This document shows, piece after piece, positions 1 to 6,349 of a stretch of DNA of 8,661 bases; positions within the stretch are counted from its first letter, which is position 1, and the number at the start of each line of letters is the position of its first letter. The notes under the pieces were generated by a model that worked only from the letters and a program-made list of their open reading frames with translations, was not told the DNA's origin and made no database searches. The position numbers and the translations under genes are program-made. This stretch comes from Flemingiibacterium sp045636265 (GTDB lineage: Bacteria; Bacillota; Clostridia; Oscillospirales; CAG-272). The stretch is from positions 1 to 8,661 of the forward strand of contig JAZTXD010000058.1 of NCBI GenBank assembly GCA_045636265.1, read 5' to 3'.

Positions 1-1634
1 AAACAACGCTTGATGATAAGGGTGTGCTCAACTCTATAAAGTTCCACAATGAAGACAAGTTCAACTTCGGTTTTGACGTTGTTGATGCCATTGCCGCGAA
101 GAATCCGGATAAGCTCGCGGTGCTTCATCTGAGCGCGGATAAGACCGAGCGCCGCTTCACATTCGGTGACATGTCAAAGCTTTCCGCAAAGGCGGCGAAC
201 TATTTCGAATCTCTCGGAATTAAAAAGTGCGACCGTGTGCTTGTTGTGCTCAAGCGCCATTGGCAGTTCTGGGTTACGATCACCGCGTTTCACAAAATGG
301 GTGCTGTTATCATCCCGGCGACAAATCTGCTTGTCGAGCATGATTTCGAGTACCGTTTCAAGGCGGCAGGCGTGTCTGCGATAATCTGTACGGCTGACGG
401 CGATGTTGCAAACCAGGCTGACCTTGCGGCTGCAAACTGTCCTGATGTTCACACAAAGATTCTTTGCTGTGCAAATGAGTCGCGTGAAATGGACGGCTGG
501 CTCAAGTTTGAGGAGTTTGAGAAATTCTCCGATGTTTACGAGCGCACTGCCGATACTGCGTGCGGTGATGATCCTATCCTCATGTTCTTTACATCGGGTA
601 CAACAGGATATCCGAAGATCGCAACCCATAGCTGCAAGTACGGACTCGGACATTTCATAACCGCAAAATATTGGCATAATGTTGACCCGAACGGCATACA
701 CTTCACCATTTCCGACACCGGCTGGGGCAAGGCTCTCTGGGGTAAATACTACGGTCAGTGGCTTTGTGAAGCGGCAATATTCACATACGATTTCAACAAG
801 TTTGAGGCGCACGACATCATGCCGATGTTCGCAAAGTACGGCATAACCACATTCTGTGCACCTCCCACGATGTACCGCTTCTTTATTAAAGAAGACCTCT
901 CGAAATACGATCTTTCGAGCATCAAATATTCCACAACTGCAGGTGAGGCGCTCAATCCCGAGGTATGGCAGCAGTGGATAAAGGCGACAGGCGTTATGCT
1001 CATGGAGGGATTCGGTCAGACCGAAACAACGCTCGCTCTTGCAAACCTCGTCGGTATGACTCCGAAGCCCGGTTCAATGGGCAAACCCAGTCCGCTTTAT
1101 GATGTACAGATACTTGATCCTGACGGAAAGCGCTGCGCTGTCGGTGAAACGGGTGAGATCTGCATCCGCACCGCAGAGCATGTTCCTTGCGGACTCTTCC
1201 TCGGTTATTTTGCAAATGAGGAGAAAACAAAGGAAGCATGGCACGACGGATATTACCACACGGGCGACACCGCGTGGATGGACGAGGACGGATACTTCTG
1301 GTATGTCGGACGTACCGACGATCTCATCAAGTCGAGCGGATACCGCATCGGTCCGTTTGAGATAGAGTCGGTTATTATGGAACTTCCGTATGTTCTTGAG
1401 TGTGCTATCACAGCCGCACCGGACGAGATTCGCGGTCAGGTTGTTAAGGCATCAATCGTGCTTGTAAAGGGCAAAGAGGGAAATGATGCGCTTAAGAAAG
1501 AAATTCAGGAGTATGTCAAGACTCACACCGCACCTTATAAGTACCCGAGAATAGTTGAGTTCATGGATGAACTTCCCAAAACTATCAGCGGTAAGATCAG
1601 ACGTGTTGAGCTTCGCGGCGACGAGAAAAAATAA
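1..1634 (+). CDS. AMP-forming acyl-CoA synthetase (acetyl-CoA synthetase/ACSM-like), 5' partial
   Basis: Adenylate-forming enzyme that activates a carboxylic acid with ATP to an acyl-AMP and transfers it to CoA in the cytoplasm. Residues are counted from the GTG at 24. The phosphate-binding A3 motif SGTTGYPK is near 191-198, the A5 motif GFGQTET at 329-335, the A7/A8 region with YHTGD and GRTDDLIKSSGYRIGPFEIE at about 411-448, and the C-terminal A10 motif PKTISGK ends in the expected catalytic lysine (K524). Residues such as FNFGFDVVD near the start match the N-terminal region of medium-chain acyl-CoA ligase/acetyl-CoA synthetase-like proteins. The frame stays open to the left edge (…TTLDDKG before the GTG), and there is no Shine-Dalgarno sequence before that GTG. 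The true start is therefore upstream and only a short N-terminal piece is missing. The acid substrate cannot be told from sequence; short- or medium-chain fatty acids or aromatic acids are plausible. A conserved 3' element and a hairpin terminator follow. Confidence 0.93.
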   Translation, partial: TTLDDKGVLNSIKFHNEDKFNFGFDVVDAIAAKNPDKLAVLHLSADKTERRFTFGDMSKLSAKAANYFESLGIKKCDRVLVVLKRHWQFWVTITAFHKMGAVIIPATNLLVEHDFEYRFKAAGVSAIICTADGDVANQADLAAANCPDVHTKILCCANESREMDGWLKFEEFEKFSDVYERTADTACGDDPILMFFTSGTTGYPKIATHSCKYGLGHFITAKYWHNVDPNGIHFTISDTGWGKALWGKYYGQWLCEAAIFTYDFNKFEAHDIMPMFAKYGITTFCAPPTMYRFFIKEDLSKYDLSSIKYSTTAGEALNPEVWQQWIKATGVMLMEGFGQTETTLALANLVGMTPKPGSMGKPSPLYDVQILDPDGKRCAVGETGEICIRTAEHVPCGLFLGYFANEEKTKEAWHDGYYHTGDTAWMDEDGYFWYVGRTDDLIKSSGYRIGPFEIESVIMELPYVLECAITAAPDEIRGQVVKASIVLVKGKEGNDALKKEIQEYVKTHTAPYKYPRIVEFMDELPKTISGKIRRVELRGDEKK

Positions 1635-1641
1635 ATAAAAT

Positions 1642-1682
1642 AAATCCTGCCGGGTTAGCTTTGGGTGCTAAAGGACAGTTTT
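1642..1682 (+). repeat. 3'-end element, copy A (inverted partner at 3034-3075)
   Basis: A 41-nt sequence starting 8 nt after the synthetase stop codon. It opens with AAATCCTGCCGG and closes with AAGGACAGTTTT. By hand alignment it matches the reverse complement of 3034-3075 at about 34 of 42 columns with one gap. It can fold with TTAGC/GCTAA inside CTGCC/GG(A)CAG and is followed by TTTT, so it may act as a weak terminator or 3'-UTR processing signal. Seen directly: the sequence match and the position right after a stop codon. Inferred: the function. Confidence 0.6.
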
Positions 1683-1720
1683 GAGAAAATAGTGTAATTG
1701 AGCACTTCCCGACAAAAAAG

Positions 1721-1752
1721 GCAGAGAATGCTTTTGCGTTCTCTGCTTTTTT
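1721..1752 (+). terminator. Rho-independent terminator after the acyl-CoA synthetase
   Basis: An 11-bp stem (1721-1731 with 1736-1746, including one G·T pair) closes a TTTT loop and is followed by six T residues (1747-1752). An A-run at 1714-1719 just upstream means it could also work on the other strand. It lies about 87 nt past the synthetase stop, and no other gene lies between. Confidence 0.88.
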
Positions 1753-1819
1753 CTTGCAATGCATTACATTTTCAGACGCAATATTCAACTCGCAGTTGTA
1801 AAACGTAACATCGCCTCTA

Positions 1820-1848
1820 TTGTATCAAACCGAGATTTGTGATATAAT
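1820..1848 (+). promoter_or_regulatory. Promoter of the XRE-type regulator gene
   Basis: The -10 box TATAAT (1843-1848) is a full match. The -35 box TTGTAT (1820-1825) is weak and lies 17 bp upstream. Just downstream of the -10, at 1856-1863, is the perfect 8-bp palindrome CACCGGTG. It would fall at about the transcription start, a position expected for autorepression. The operator role is inference. Confidence 0.65.
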
Positions 1849-1886
1849 AAGTTCACACCGGTGATAATGAAACTATGGAGGTTATT

Positions 1887-2753
1887 ATGGAACTCAAAAT
1901 TGGAGAAAAGATTGCAAAATACAGAAAGCTTAAAGGTTATACACAAGAACAACTTGGAGAACTCGTAGGCGTTTCGGGACAAGCTGTATCAAAATGGGAA
2001 AACGGTGGTGTTCCCGACACATATTTATTGCCGACCATTTCTAAGATTTTGGATGTGTCTATTGATGCCTTGTTTGGGGTAGAAAAGAAAATAACCGATT
2101 ACTCTCAAGATGAAATCCTTAATGATTTATTTAAGTTTTGCCTTCAAAAAACTCACTGCAAAGAAGATGGTATAGATTTGTTCAAATTTTTGTTTGATAC
2201 TATATGGACTGTACAAAGCGCATATTTTGGGAATGAAAGCCGACCGCTATTAAAAAATGTTGTTGAAAAGAATCGTGGCAACCAGCAAATAACATCACAA
2301 ATCATCAATAATGATGGAACAACATATTTATCGCTTGTAGAAAACTTTCCTTTCTTTTGTGCGGTTTGGGATACTCCGGAAATATCAAAAAAGCTATTGT
2401 CCGAAAAGAACTTTGGAGAGTTCTTTTCATTACTTGCTTCAGAAGATGGAATGAAGACAATTATTTTCACACAAAGCACAACAGAAACAAGTCAATACAC
2501 AGCGGAAATGATGGCTAAAAACATTGGAATCTCTCTTGAAAGATTTGTTGAAATTGAACCATTACTTGTTAAATACGGTCTTTTAAATGAAGATAGCTTA
2601 ACACTCGATGATAGCGTAATCAAGGTGTATCATAAGTGGAGCAATCCCGAAATCCGACCGTTATTGATGATGGCTTACCAATTCATCAATGCAAGACAAT
2701 GCTACTACGATTTTACTTGCAACAGAACCAAGCCCTATTTTGAATGTGAATAA
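1887..2753 (+). CDS. XRE-family helix-turn-helix transcriptional regulator with large C-terminal domain
   Basis: A 288-residue predicted DNA-binding regulator. Residues 1-65 form a classic Cro/C1-type HTH (KYRKLKGYTQEQLGELVGVS, then QAVSKWENG), with the conserved sequence TQEQL…SGQAVSKWE. The remaining roughly 220 residues are a domain I cannot assign. A stretch near 205-240 (YTAEMMAKNIGISLERFVEIEPLLVKYGLL, broken here only in reading) looks like a second winged-helix-like segment. I chose the ATG at 1887 over the in-frame ATG at 1875 because the ribosome binding site GGAGG (1877-1881) sits 5 nt before 1887 and overlaps the earlier ATG. The gene is more AT-rich than its neighbours: one 60-base line inside it (2041-2100) has 21 G+C, against 31 for a line in the synthetase (1081-1140). 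It has its own promoter and hairpin terminator, which points to a monocistronic, possibly acquired, orphan regulator. Its targets are unknown. Confidence 0.85.
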   Translation: MELKIGEKIAKYRKLKGYTQEQLGELVGVSGQAVSKWENGGVPDTYLLPTISKILDVSIDALFGVEKKITDYSQDEILNDLFKFCLQKTHCKEDGIDLFKFLFDTIWTVQSAYFGNESRPLLKNVVEKNRGNQQITSQIINNDGTTYLSLVENFPFFCAVWDTPEISKKLLSEKNFGEFFSLLASEDGMKTIIFTQSTTETSQYTAEMMAKNIGISLERFVEIEPLLVKYGLLNEDSLTLDDSVIKVYHKWSNPEIRPLLMMAYQFINARQCYYDFTCNRTKPYFECE

Positions 2754-2799
2754 AATGTACCGCCGAGAGCGACCAAACGTAACTCTCGGCGGTACATTT
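2753..2799 (+). terminator. Perfect 17-bp hairpin over the stop of the XRE gene
   Basis: Arms 2753-2769 and 2783-2799 (AAATGTACCGCCGAGAG and its exact complement) enclose a 13-nt loop. The left arm begins on the last base of the TAA stop codon. The U-tract afterwards is weak (ATTCAAATTGTTTTC), so it may be a terminator, an mRNA-stabilising 3' stem, or both. It could also stop minus-strand transcripts that pass the ThuA gene. Confidence 0.75.
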
Positions 2800-2870
2800 A
2801 TTCAAATTGTTTTCTATCGCACAACCATCACATTCAGTGGTGAGTAAGTGCGCACTCACGGTAAGAAAAA

Positions 2871-2996
2871 AGCCTCCCTTGTGTAAAGGGAGGTGGCACG
2901 GCGTAGCCGTGACGGAGGGATTGTAAATGTTAAAATTTGCACCAAAACAATCCCTCAGCCGCCTTCGGCGTCAGCTCCCTTTGCACAAGGGAGCCT
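2871..2996. repeat. MITE/REP-like palindromic repeat with four internal hairpins
   Basis: A 126-bp imperfect inverted repeat. Its left arm (about 2871-2924) and right arm (about 2947-2996) are near reverse complements around a 22-bp AT-rich centre. Each arm also folds on itself. On the left, CCTCCCTT pairs with AAGGGAGG and CACGGC with GCCGTG. On the right, GCCG pairs with CGGC around CCTT and GCTCCCTT with AAGGGAGC. The arms end toward the centre in GAGGGATTGT and ACAATCCCTC. It has no coding capacity. It sits between the convergent XRE and ThuA genes, a usual landing place for such elements. I recognise this type of sequence as a common dispersed repeat in gut Clostridia, but that is memory and has not been checked. 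No clear target-site duplication is visible. Confidence 0.75.
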
Positions 2997-3033
2997 CTGG
3001 CTGTAACCGTTTGTCTTTCTGTTGAATTATTGT

Positions 3034-3075
3034 AAAACTGTCCTTAAGAACCCGAAGCATTATCCGGCAGGATTT
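3034..3075 (-). repeat. 3'-end element, copy B, downstream of the ThuA gene
   Basis: Read on the minus strand, this 42-nt sequence starts about 15 nt after the ThuA stop codon and repeats copy A (1642-1682). It has the same opening AAATCCTGCCGG and the same ending AAGGACAGTTTT. The middle differs and lacks the TTAGC/GCTAA stem of copy A, so the ends are more conserved than the internal pairing. It may be the ThuA transcript's terminator or a processing site. Only the similarity and position are seen directly. Confidence 0.6.
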
Positions 3076-3089
3076 TTGTATTTTGGTAA

Positions 3090-3848
3090 TTATTTTGCCG
3101 CTTTTGCCGCATCAAGCTCGACTATCGGCTTCTCACGGCGGGGACAGTCGGTGGGAGTGTCAAAGGCAAAATTTGCAGGCTTTGCCCAACGTACTGCGTT
3201 TGTGATTATTCTCTGAATGTTCGGGTTGTAGAAGGAACGGCAGGTTTCGTGACCGGGCTGGAGGTAGAACACCTTGCCGATGCCGCGGTAGTATGTAAGA
3301 CCGCTTCTGAAGATATTGCCGCCCTCATACCAGCTTGTGAAGATAAGATCGTCGGGAGTGGGGATGCGGAAAGGCTCGCCGTACATTTCCTCAAGCTCAA
3401 TCTCAAAATATTCCGGAACACCCTCGGCTATAGGATGCTGGGGAAGAATGGTCCACATGATCTCACGCTGATTTTCGCCCCAGGAGAGCTGTCCGGATGT
3501 TCCGACTATGCCGCGGAAAGGCTTTGACATGTGCGCGGAGTGAAGACCGATAAAGCCCATTCCTTCTGTGAAAACGCGGTTCTTTATCTTCTCAACAAGC
3601 TCGTCCTTTACCTCTCCGTGTGCCGCGTGGCCCCACCAGAGAAGAACGTCGGTATCATTTAAAACTTCGTCCGGAAGTCCCTGCTCGGGATCGTCAAGAG
3701 CAACCGCACGTACGTTCATATCTTCATTCTGATCAAGAAAAGCCTTGATAGCACCGTGGATACCGTCGGGATACAGCGCTGCTACCTCGGGCTTTGATTT
3801 TTCGTGGCGGAATTCGTTCCAGACTGTGACATTGATTTTCTTTGACAT
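3090..3848 (-). CDS. ThuA-like domain protein (trehalose-utilization family)
   Basis: A 252-residue cytoplasmic protein with no signal peptide or membrane segment. It fits the ThuA family, which has a class I glutamine-amidotransferase-like fold and is linked to sugar metabolism (trehalose/disaccharide utilisation in rhizobia). Features seen: VTVWNEFRHE at 7-16, LLWWGHAAHGEV at 69-80, GMGFIGLHSAH at 96-106, QHPI at 137-140, and GKVFYLQPGHE at 191-201 followed by NAVRWA near 217. The conserved histidines and GLHSAH resemble the family's proposed active region. The biochemical activity is not settled for the family, so the name should not be read as proof of trehalose use. The length is typical of single-domain members. 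The ribosome binding site before the ATG is poor (only AAAGG about 12 nt upstream). The gene stands alone, with its own promoter and 3' element. Confidence 0.85.
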   Translation of the reverse strand: MSKKINVTVWNEFRHEKSKPEVAALYPDGIHGAIKAFLDQNEDMNVRAVALDDPEQGLPDEVLNDTDVLLWWGHAAHGEVKDELVEKIKNRVFTEGMGFIGLHSAHMSKPFRGIVGTSGQLSWGENQREIMWTILPQHPIAEGVPEYFEIELEEMYGEPFRIPTPDDLIFTSWYEGGNIFRSGLTYYRGIGKVFYLQPGHETCRSFYNPNIQRIITNAVRWAKPANFAFDTPTDCPRREKPIVELDAAKAAK

Positions 3849-3933
3849 GATGCTTACCGCGCCTTTTACTCTATATGAAAAGGCATCCTTTCATGAAAAC
3901 ATTTATTTTATAACAATATAAGCCTCTAAAAAA

Positions 3934-3962
3934 ATGATACATCATTTTTTTTGCATAGTCAA
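3934..3962 (-). promoter_or_regulatory. Promoter of the ThuA gene with palindromic candidate operator
   Basis: On the minus strand, TTGACT (3957-3962) and TATCAT (3934-3939) are separated by exactly 17 bp, each one base off consensus. A perfect inverted repeat with 11-bp arms and a 2-bp centre spans 3928-3951 (AAAAAAATGAT on the left) and covers the -10 box and most of the spacer, so a dimeric regulator there would block the promoter. Start of transcription would be near 3927, leaving a leader of about 79 nt that contains an 8-bp stem (3875-3894, one bulged A). The operator role is inferred. Confidence 0.7.
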
Positions 3963-3965
3963 TAG

Positions 3966-4013
3966 AAAATCCTGCTGTAAAGTAGCACTATTTTGACTTT
4001 CAGCAGGATTTTT
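3966..4013 (-). terminator. Rho-independent terminator of the ABC exporter operon (possibly bidirectional)
   Basis: A 12-bp stem (3966-3977 with 4001-4012) continues after a one-base bulge with 4 more pairs (3979-3982 with 3997-4000) around a 14-nt loop. Runs of A and T on its flanks give a usable U-tract on the minus strand (AAAA at 3966-3969). It begins about 10 nt after the ATPase stop codon. Its outer arm on the minus strand, AAAATCCTGCTG, resembles the opening of the two 3'-end elements at 1642 and 3075. Confidence 0.85.
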
Positions 4014-4023
4014 CATATACAGA

Positions 4024-5289
4024 TCAGCGATTTACAATTTCGATGTCGGGAAATTTTACATTTCCCCAGAGGTGATGATGCCATACAGCAAGCTCGGACT
4101 CGTTGGTCGGCAGGATAACGTCAATGTTGAAAGCGTGCTCCACGAAGTCGAGCAGTCTGCTGTTGCCAACGCTGTCATTGTGGAACAGACCGATGCCGAT
4201 GTAGTAGCGGCCTTCCGCCAAAAGGGTAGTGTCGAGCGAAAACGATGCTGTATCATTTGTTTCGATAACCGGAGAGTGTGCGCGTCCGATAGGGGTGTCG
4301 TCTGCCGAGCAGACGATTACGCGAAGCCGCAGGTTTTCGGTATCGGATATTGTTTGCCAATTCAATGTAAAATCAAGCTTTTCGCCGCGTGTTACGGTAC
4401 GTTTGCCGGCATTTGAGAGCTGTATGCTCTGAAGCTTGACACGCTGTGCAAAACCTTTTTTTCGCTCCATACCGTCAAGCTCGATTACGGAAGTATCCTT
4501 CTCCTCGCTTCGACGCAGATATATTGCGATTGCCTCTTCCACGTCACCGTCGAATATTATTTTTCCTTCGCTTAACACAATGCATCTGTCGCACAGCCTG
4601 CGTATGGTGCTCATGTTGTGGCTGACGTAGAGTACGGTTTTGTTTTGCACCGTGGCGGCGCTTCTCATTTTGTCAAGGCACTTTTGCTGGAACGCCATGT
4701 CACCAACGGCAAGTACCTCGTCCATTATCATTATCTCAGAGTCAAGATGTGCCGCAACCGCGAACGCAAGTTTAACGTACATTCCCGAAGAATAACGCTT
4801 TACGGGGGTGTCAATGAAATCTCGTACCTCGGAGAATTCTATGATATCCTCCATTTTTGCATCTATCTCGGCTTTTGTCATGCCGAGAATAGCGCCGTTC
4901 ATGTAGATGTTCTCGCGTCCGGTCATCTCGGTGTTGAAGCCGGTGCCTACCTCAAGCATCGAGGCGACTCTGCCGTATATATCAATACATCCCTCGGTGG
5001 GAGCCGTGATGCGGGTGAGTATCTTGAGAAGTGTTGATTTTCCGGCTCCGTTTCCGCCGATGATTCCGAGCGCTTCACCCTTGCGTACTGTGAGGTCAAT
5101 GCCGCCCAGCGCCATGAGGGTAGTGCCGAAAAGGCGGGTGTCCTGACCGATTTTGGAATTGGGATCCTCCTTTTTGCGCACTCTTGCCCACCAGCTTTGC
5201 AGATCTCCTCGGAGCGTGTTTGAGGTGATCTGACCGAGCTTGTATTTCTTTTTAAGTCCGGTTATTTTTATGGAAATATCGTCGTTCAT
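4024..5289 (-). CDS. Wzt-like ABC exporter ATPase with C-terminal glycan-recognition domain
   Basis: A 421-residue ATP-binding subunit of a polysaccharide or teichoic-acid-type ABC exporter. Motifs: Walker A GGNGAGKST at 78-86, a degenerate signature YSSGM at 166-170 (normal for this Wzt/TagH group), Walker B IMIMDE at 186-191, and the H-loop histidine in YVSHN (H224). GTGFNTEMTGRENIY at about 115-129 is the Q-loop region typical of O-antigen/teichoic-acid exporters. Residues from about 280 to 421 are a beta-rich extension in the place of the Wzt C-terminal domain, which in characterised systems binds the finished, end-capped glycan. I chose the ATG at 5289 because GAGG lies 6 nt before it; an in-frame TTG at 5301 would overlap the permease stop. 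The ATG starts 8 nt after that stop, so the two are co-transcribed. The substrate is unknown. Confidence 0.93.
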   Translation of the reverse strand: MNDDISIKITGLKKKYKLGQITSNTLRGDLQSWWARVRKKEDPNSKIGQDTRLFGTTLMALGGIDLTVRKGEALGIIGGNGAGKSTLLKILTRITAPTEGCIDIYGRVASMLEVGTGFNTEMTGRENIYMNGAILGMTKAEIDAKMEDIIEFSEVRDFIDTPVKRYSSGMYVKLAFAVAAHLDSEIMIMDEVLAVGDMAFQQKCLDKMRSAATVQNKTVLYVSHNMSTIRRLCDRCIVLSEGKIIFDGDVEEAIAIYLRRSEEKDTSVIELDGMERKKGFAQRVKLQSIQLSNAGKRTVTRGEKLDFTLNWQTISDTENLRLRVIVCSADDTPIGRAHSPVIETNDTASFSLDTTLLAEGRYYIGIGLFHNDSVGNSRLLDFVEHAFNIDVILPTNESELAVWHHHLWGNVKFPDIEIVNR

Positions 5290-5297
5290 AAAATACC

Positions 5298-6152
5298 TCA
5301 AATCGTGTCCATAAAGGTTTTTTCAACTCTGTTGAATATCAGAATGCCAACGAGGGTTACAACAAGCATTACCGCTACGGAAATGCACCAATAGAGTAAA
5401 TCGATCTGTCCCACTCCGAGGAAAATATAGCGGAAGGCTTCCATTGCACATGTGACGGGGTTCAACATTATGAGCGTGCGCAGTAATCCGTTATCAACGG
5501 TTGACATCGGATAGACCACGGGGGTTATGTACATCCAAAGCTGTACGCCGAATGTGACGAGCATGGAAAGGTCGCGGTACTTGGTTGTAAGACTGGAAAT
5601 GATTATTCCAAAGCCAAGACCGAGCATTCCGAGGAAGATGAGTATAAGGGGAAGTGTAAGTATTGCTATGTAGTTCGGAGTTATTGCCCCGCGCAGGATA
5701 AAGTATGCCCAGATGAGTAAAAACAGCGCGAACTGTATAAGAAAGTTAAATGCCGCGGAAAGTGCGGTTGAGATCGGACTTACAAGGCGAGGAAAGTATA
5801 CCTTCCCGTAAACACGTGAATTTGCGGTGAACGTGGACGCTGTTTTTGTAAGGCATGCAGAGAAGTATCCCCACATGGCTGTGCCGCTTAAATAGAAAAG
5901 GAGCTTTGGCAGACCGTCTGTTGAGATGCCGGCAATTCCACCGAAAACGACCATATATATAAGTGTGCTCAGCAGCGGCTGGAGTAGTATCCAAGCCGGT
6001 CCGAGAAGGGTCTGCTTGTAGATAAGTATAAAATTTCGCTTGGTAAATAACCATATGAGATCGCGGTATTTCCAAATCTCTTTAAGGTTAATATCAAACC
6101 ACCCGCTTTTGGGCTCAATGTGAGTGTGATGCAGATCGGCACTTTTATTCAT
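5298..6152 (-). CDS. Wzm-like ABC-2 type permease for polysaccharide export
   Basis: A 284-residue integral membrane protein, the transmembrane partner of the downstream ATPase. It has a cytoplasmic N-terminal stretch (about 1-50) with the family sequence LIWLFTKRNFILIYKQTLLGPAWILLQP, split here as LIWLFTKRNF followed by YKQTLLGPAWILLQP. Roughly six hydrophobic segments follow, at about 52-72, 83-105, 125-150, 160-187, 200-220 and 255-275. LNPVTCAMEAFRY near 230-242 is the usual conserved loop of this permease family. The ribosome binding site GGAGAGG lies just before the ATG. As first gene of the two-gene operon, it is driven by the promoter at 6202-6230. The pair would move an undecaprenyl-linked glycan across the cytoplasmic membrane. 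Confidence 0.92.
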   Translation of the reverse strand: MNKSADLHHTHIEPKSGWFDINLKEIWKYRDLIWLFTKRNFILIYKQTLLGPAWILLQPLLSTLIYMVVFGGIAGISTDGLPKLLFYLSGTAMWGYFSACLTKTASTFTANSRVYGKVYFPRLVSPISTALSAAFNFLIQFALFLLIWAYFILRGAITPNYIAILTLPLILIFLGMLGLGFGIIISSLTTKYRDLSMLVTFGVQLWMYITPVVYPMSTVDNGLLRTLIMLNPVTCAMEAFRYIFLGVGQIDLLYWCISVAVMLVVTLVGILIFNRVEKTFMDTI

Positions 6153-6201
6153 AAAAACCTCTCCGTTTTGTGTACTGTTTCGAATTTGTACATATAGATC
6201 A

Positions 6202-6230
6202 AGTATAACACATATTTATCAGGATGTCAA
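6202..6230 (-). promoter_or_regulatory. Promoter of the ABC exporter operon
   Basis: On the minus strand, TTGACA (6225-6230) and TATACT (6202-6207) are 17 bp apart, with a TG one base before the -10 (extended -10). This is a strong vegetative promoter. The leader before the permease ATG is about 45 nt. Confidence 0.85.
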
Positions 6231-6277
6231 CATTTTGAGTGTGTGAGAGAAATAAATAAAAAGTTTTGCACTTTCTC

Positions 6278-6306
6278 TTGTAATTTGCGGCGCGGCATGT
6301 TATAAT
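6278..6306 (+). promoter_or_regulatory. Divergent promoter of the nucleotidyltransferase-family gene
   Basis: TTGTAA (6278-6283) and a perfect TATAAT (6301-6306) are 17 bp apart, with an extended TG before the -10 and an unusually GC-rich spacer (GCGGCGCGGC). An inverted repeat AGAGAAA (6246-6252) / TTTCTCT (6272-6278) lies between this -35 and the -35 of the opposite exporter promoter (6225-6230), and may be a shared regulatory site. Confidence 0.8.
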
Positions 6307-6349
6307 TAGAAGAAGTATTACATACTGATTTCTTGCGGAGGACTTTGAT

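Noticed and set aside
24..26. GTG at 24 as the start of the acyl-CoA synthetase
   Set aside because: The frame is open to the left edge, no ribosome binding site precedes the GTG, and family members have a short N-terminal stretch before this point.
174..812. Long minus-strand ORF inside the synthetase gene
   Set aside because: It lies antisense to an unmistakable coding region and has no recognisable domain or ribosome binding site; it is a shadow of codon bias.
1875..1877. ATG at 1875 as the start of the XRE gene
   Set aside because: It overlaps the GGAGG ribosome binding site used by the ATG at 1887.
2840..2859. Small hairpin GTGAGT/ACTCAC
   Set aside because: Only 6 bp of stem with no T-run and no nearby gene end; too weak to call.
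2871..2996. CRISPR array or tRNA in the hairpin-rich region
   Set aside because: There is only one inverted pair and no regular spacer-repeat pattern, and no cloverleaf or anticodon arm can be drawn.
3871..3894. Seven-codon minus-strand ORF in the ThuA leader, possible leader peptide
   Set aside because: No Shine-Dalgarno sequence precedes its ATG, its codons show no regulatory pattern, and it simply overlaps a small hairpin (3875-3894).
4072..5146. Several plus-strand ORFs across the ABC ATPase gene
   Set aside because: They are antisense to strong Walker A/B-bearing coding sequence and show no motifs of their own.
5299..5301. TTG at 5301 as the start of the Wzt-like ATPase
   Set aside because: The GAGG site is correctly spaced for the ATG at 5289 and overlaps this TTG.
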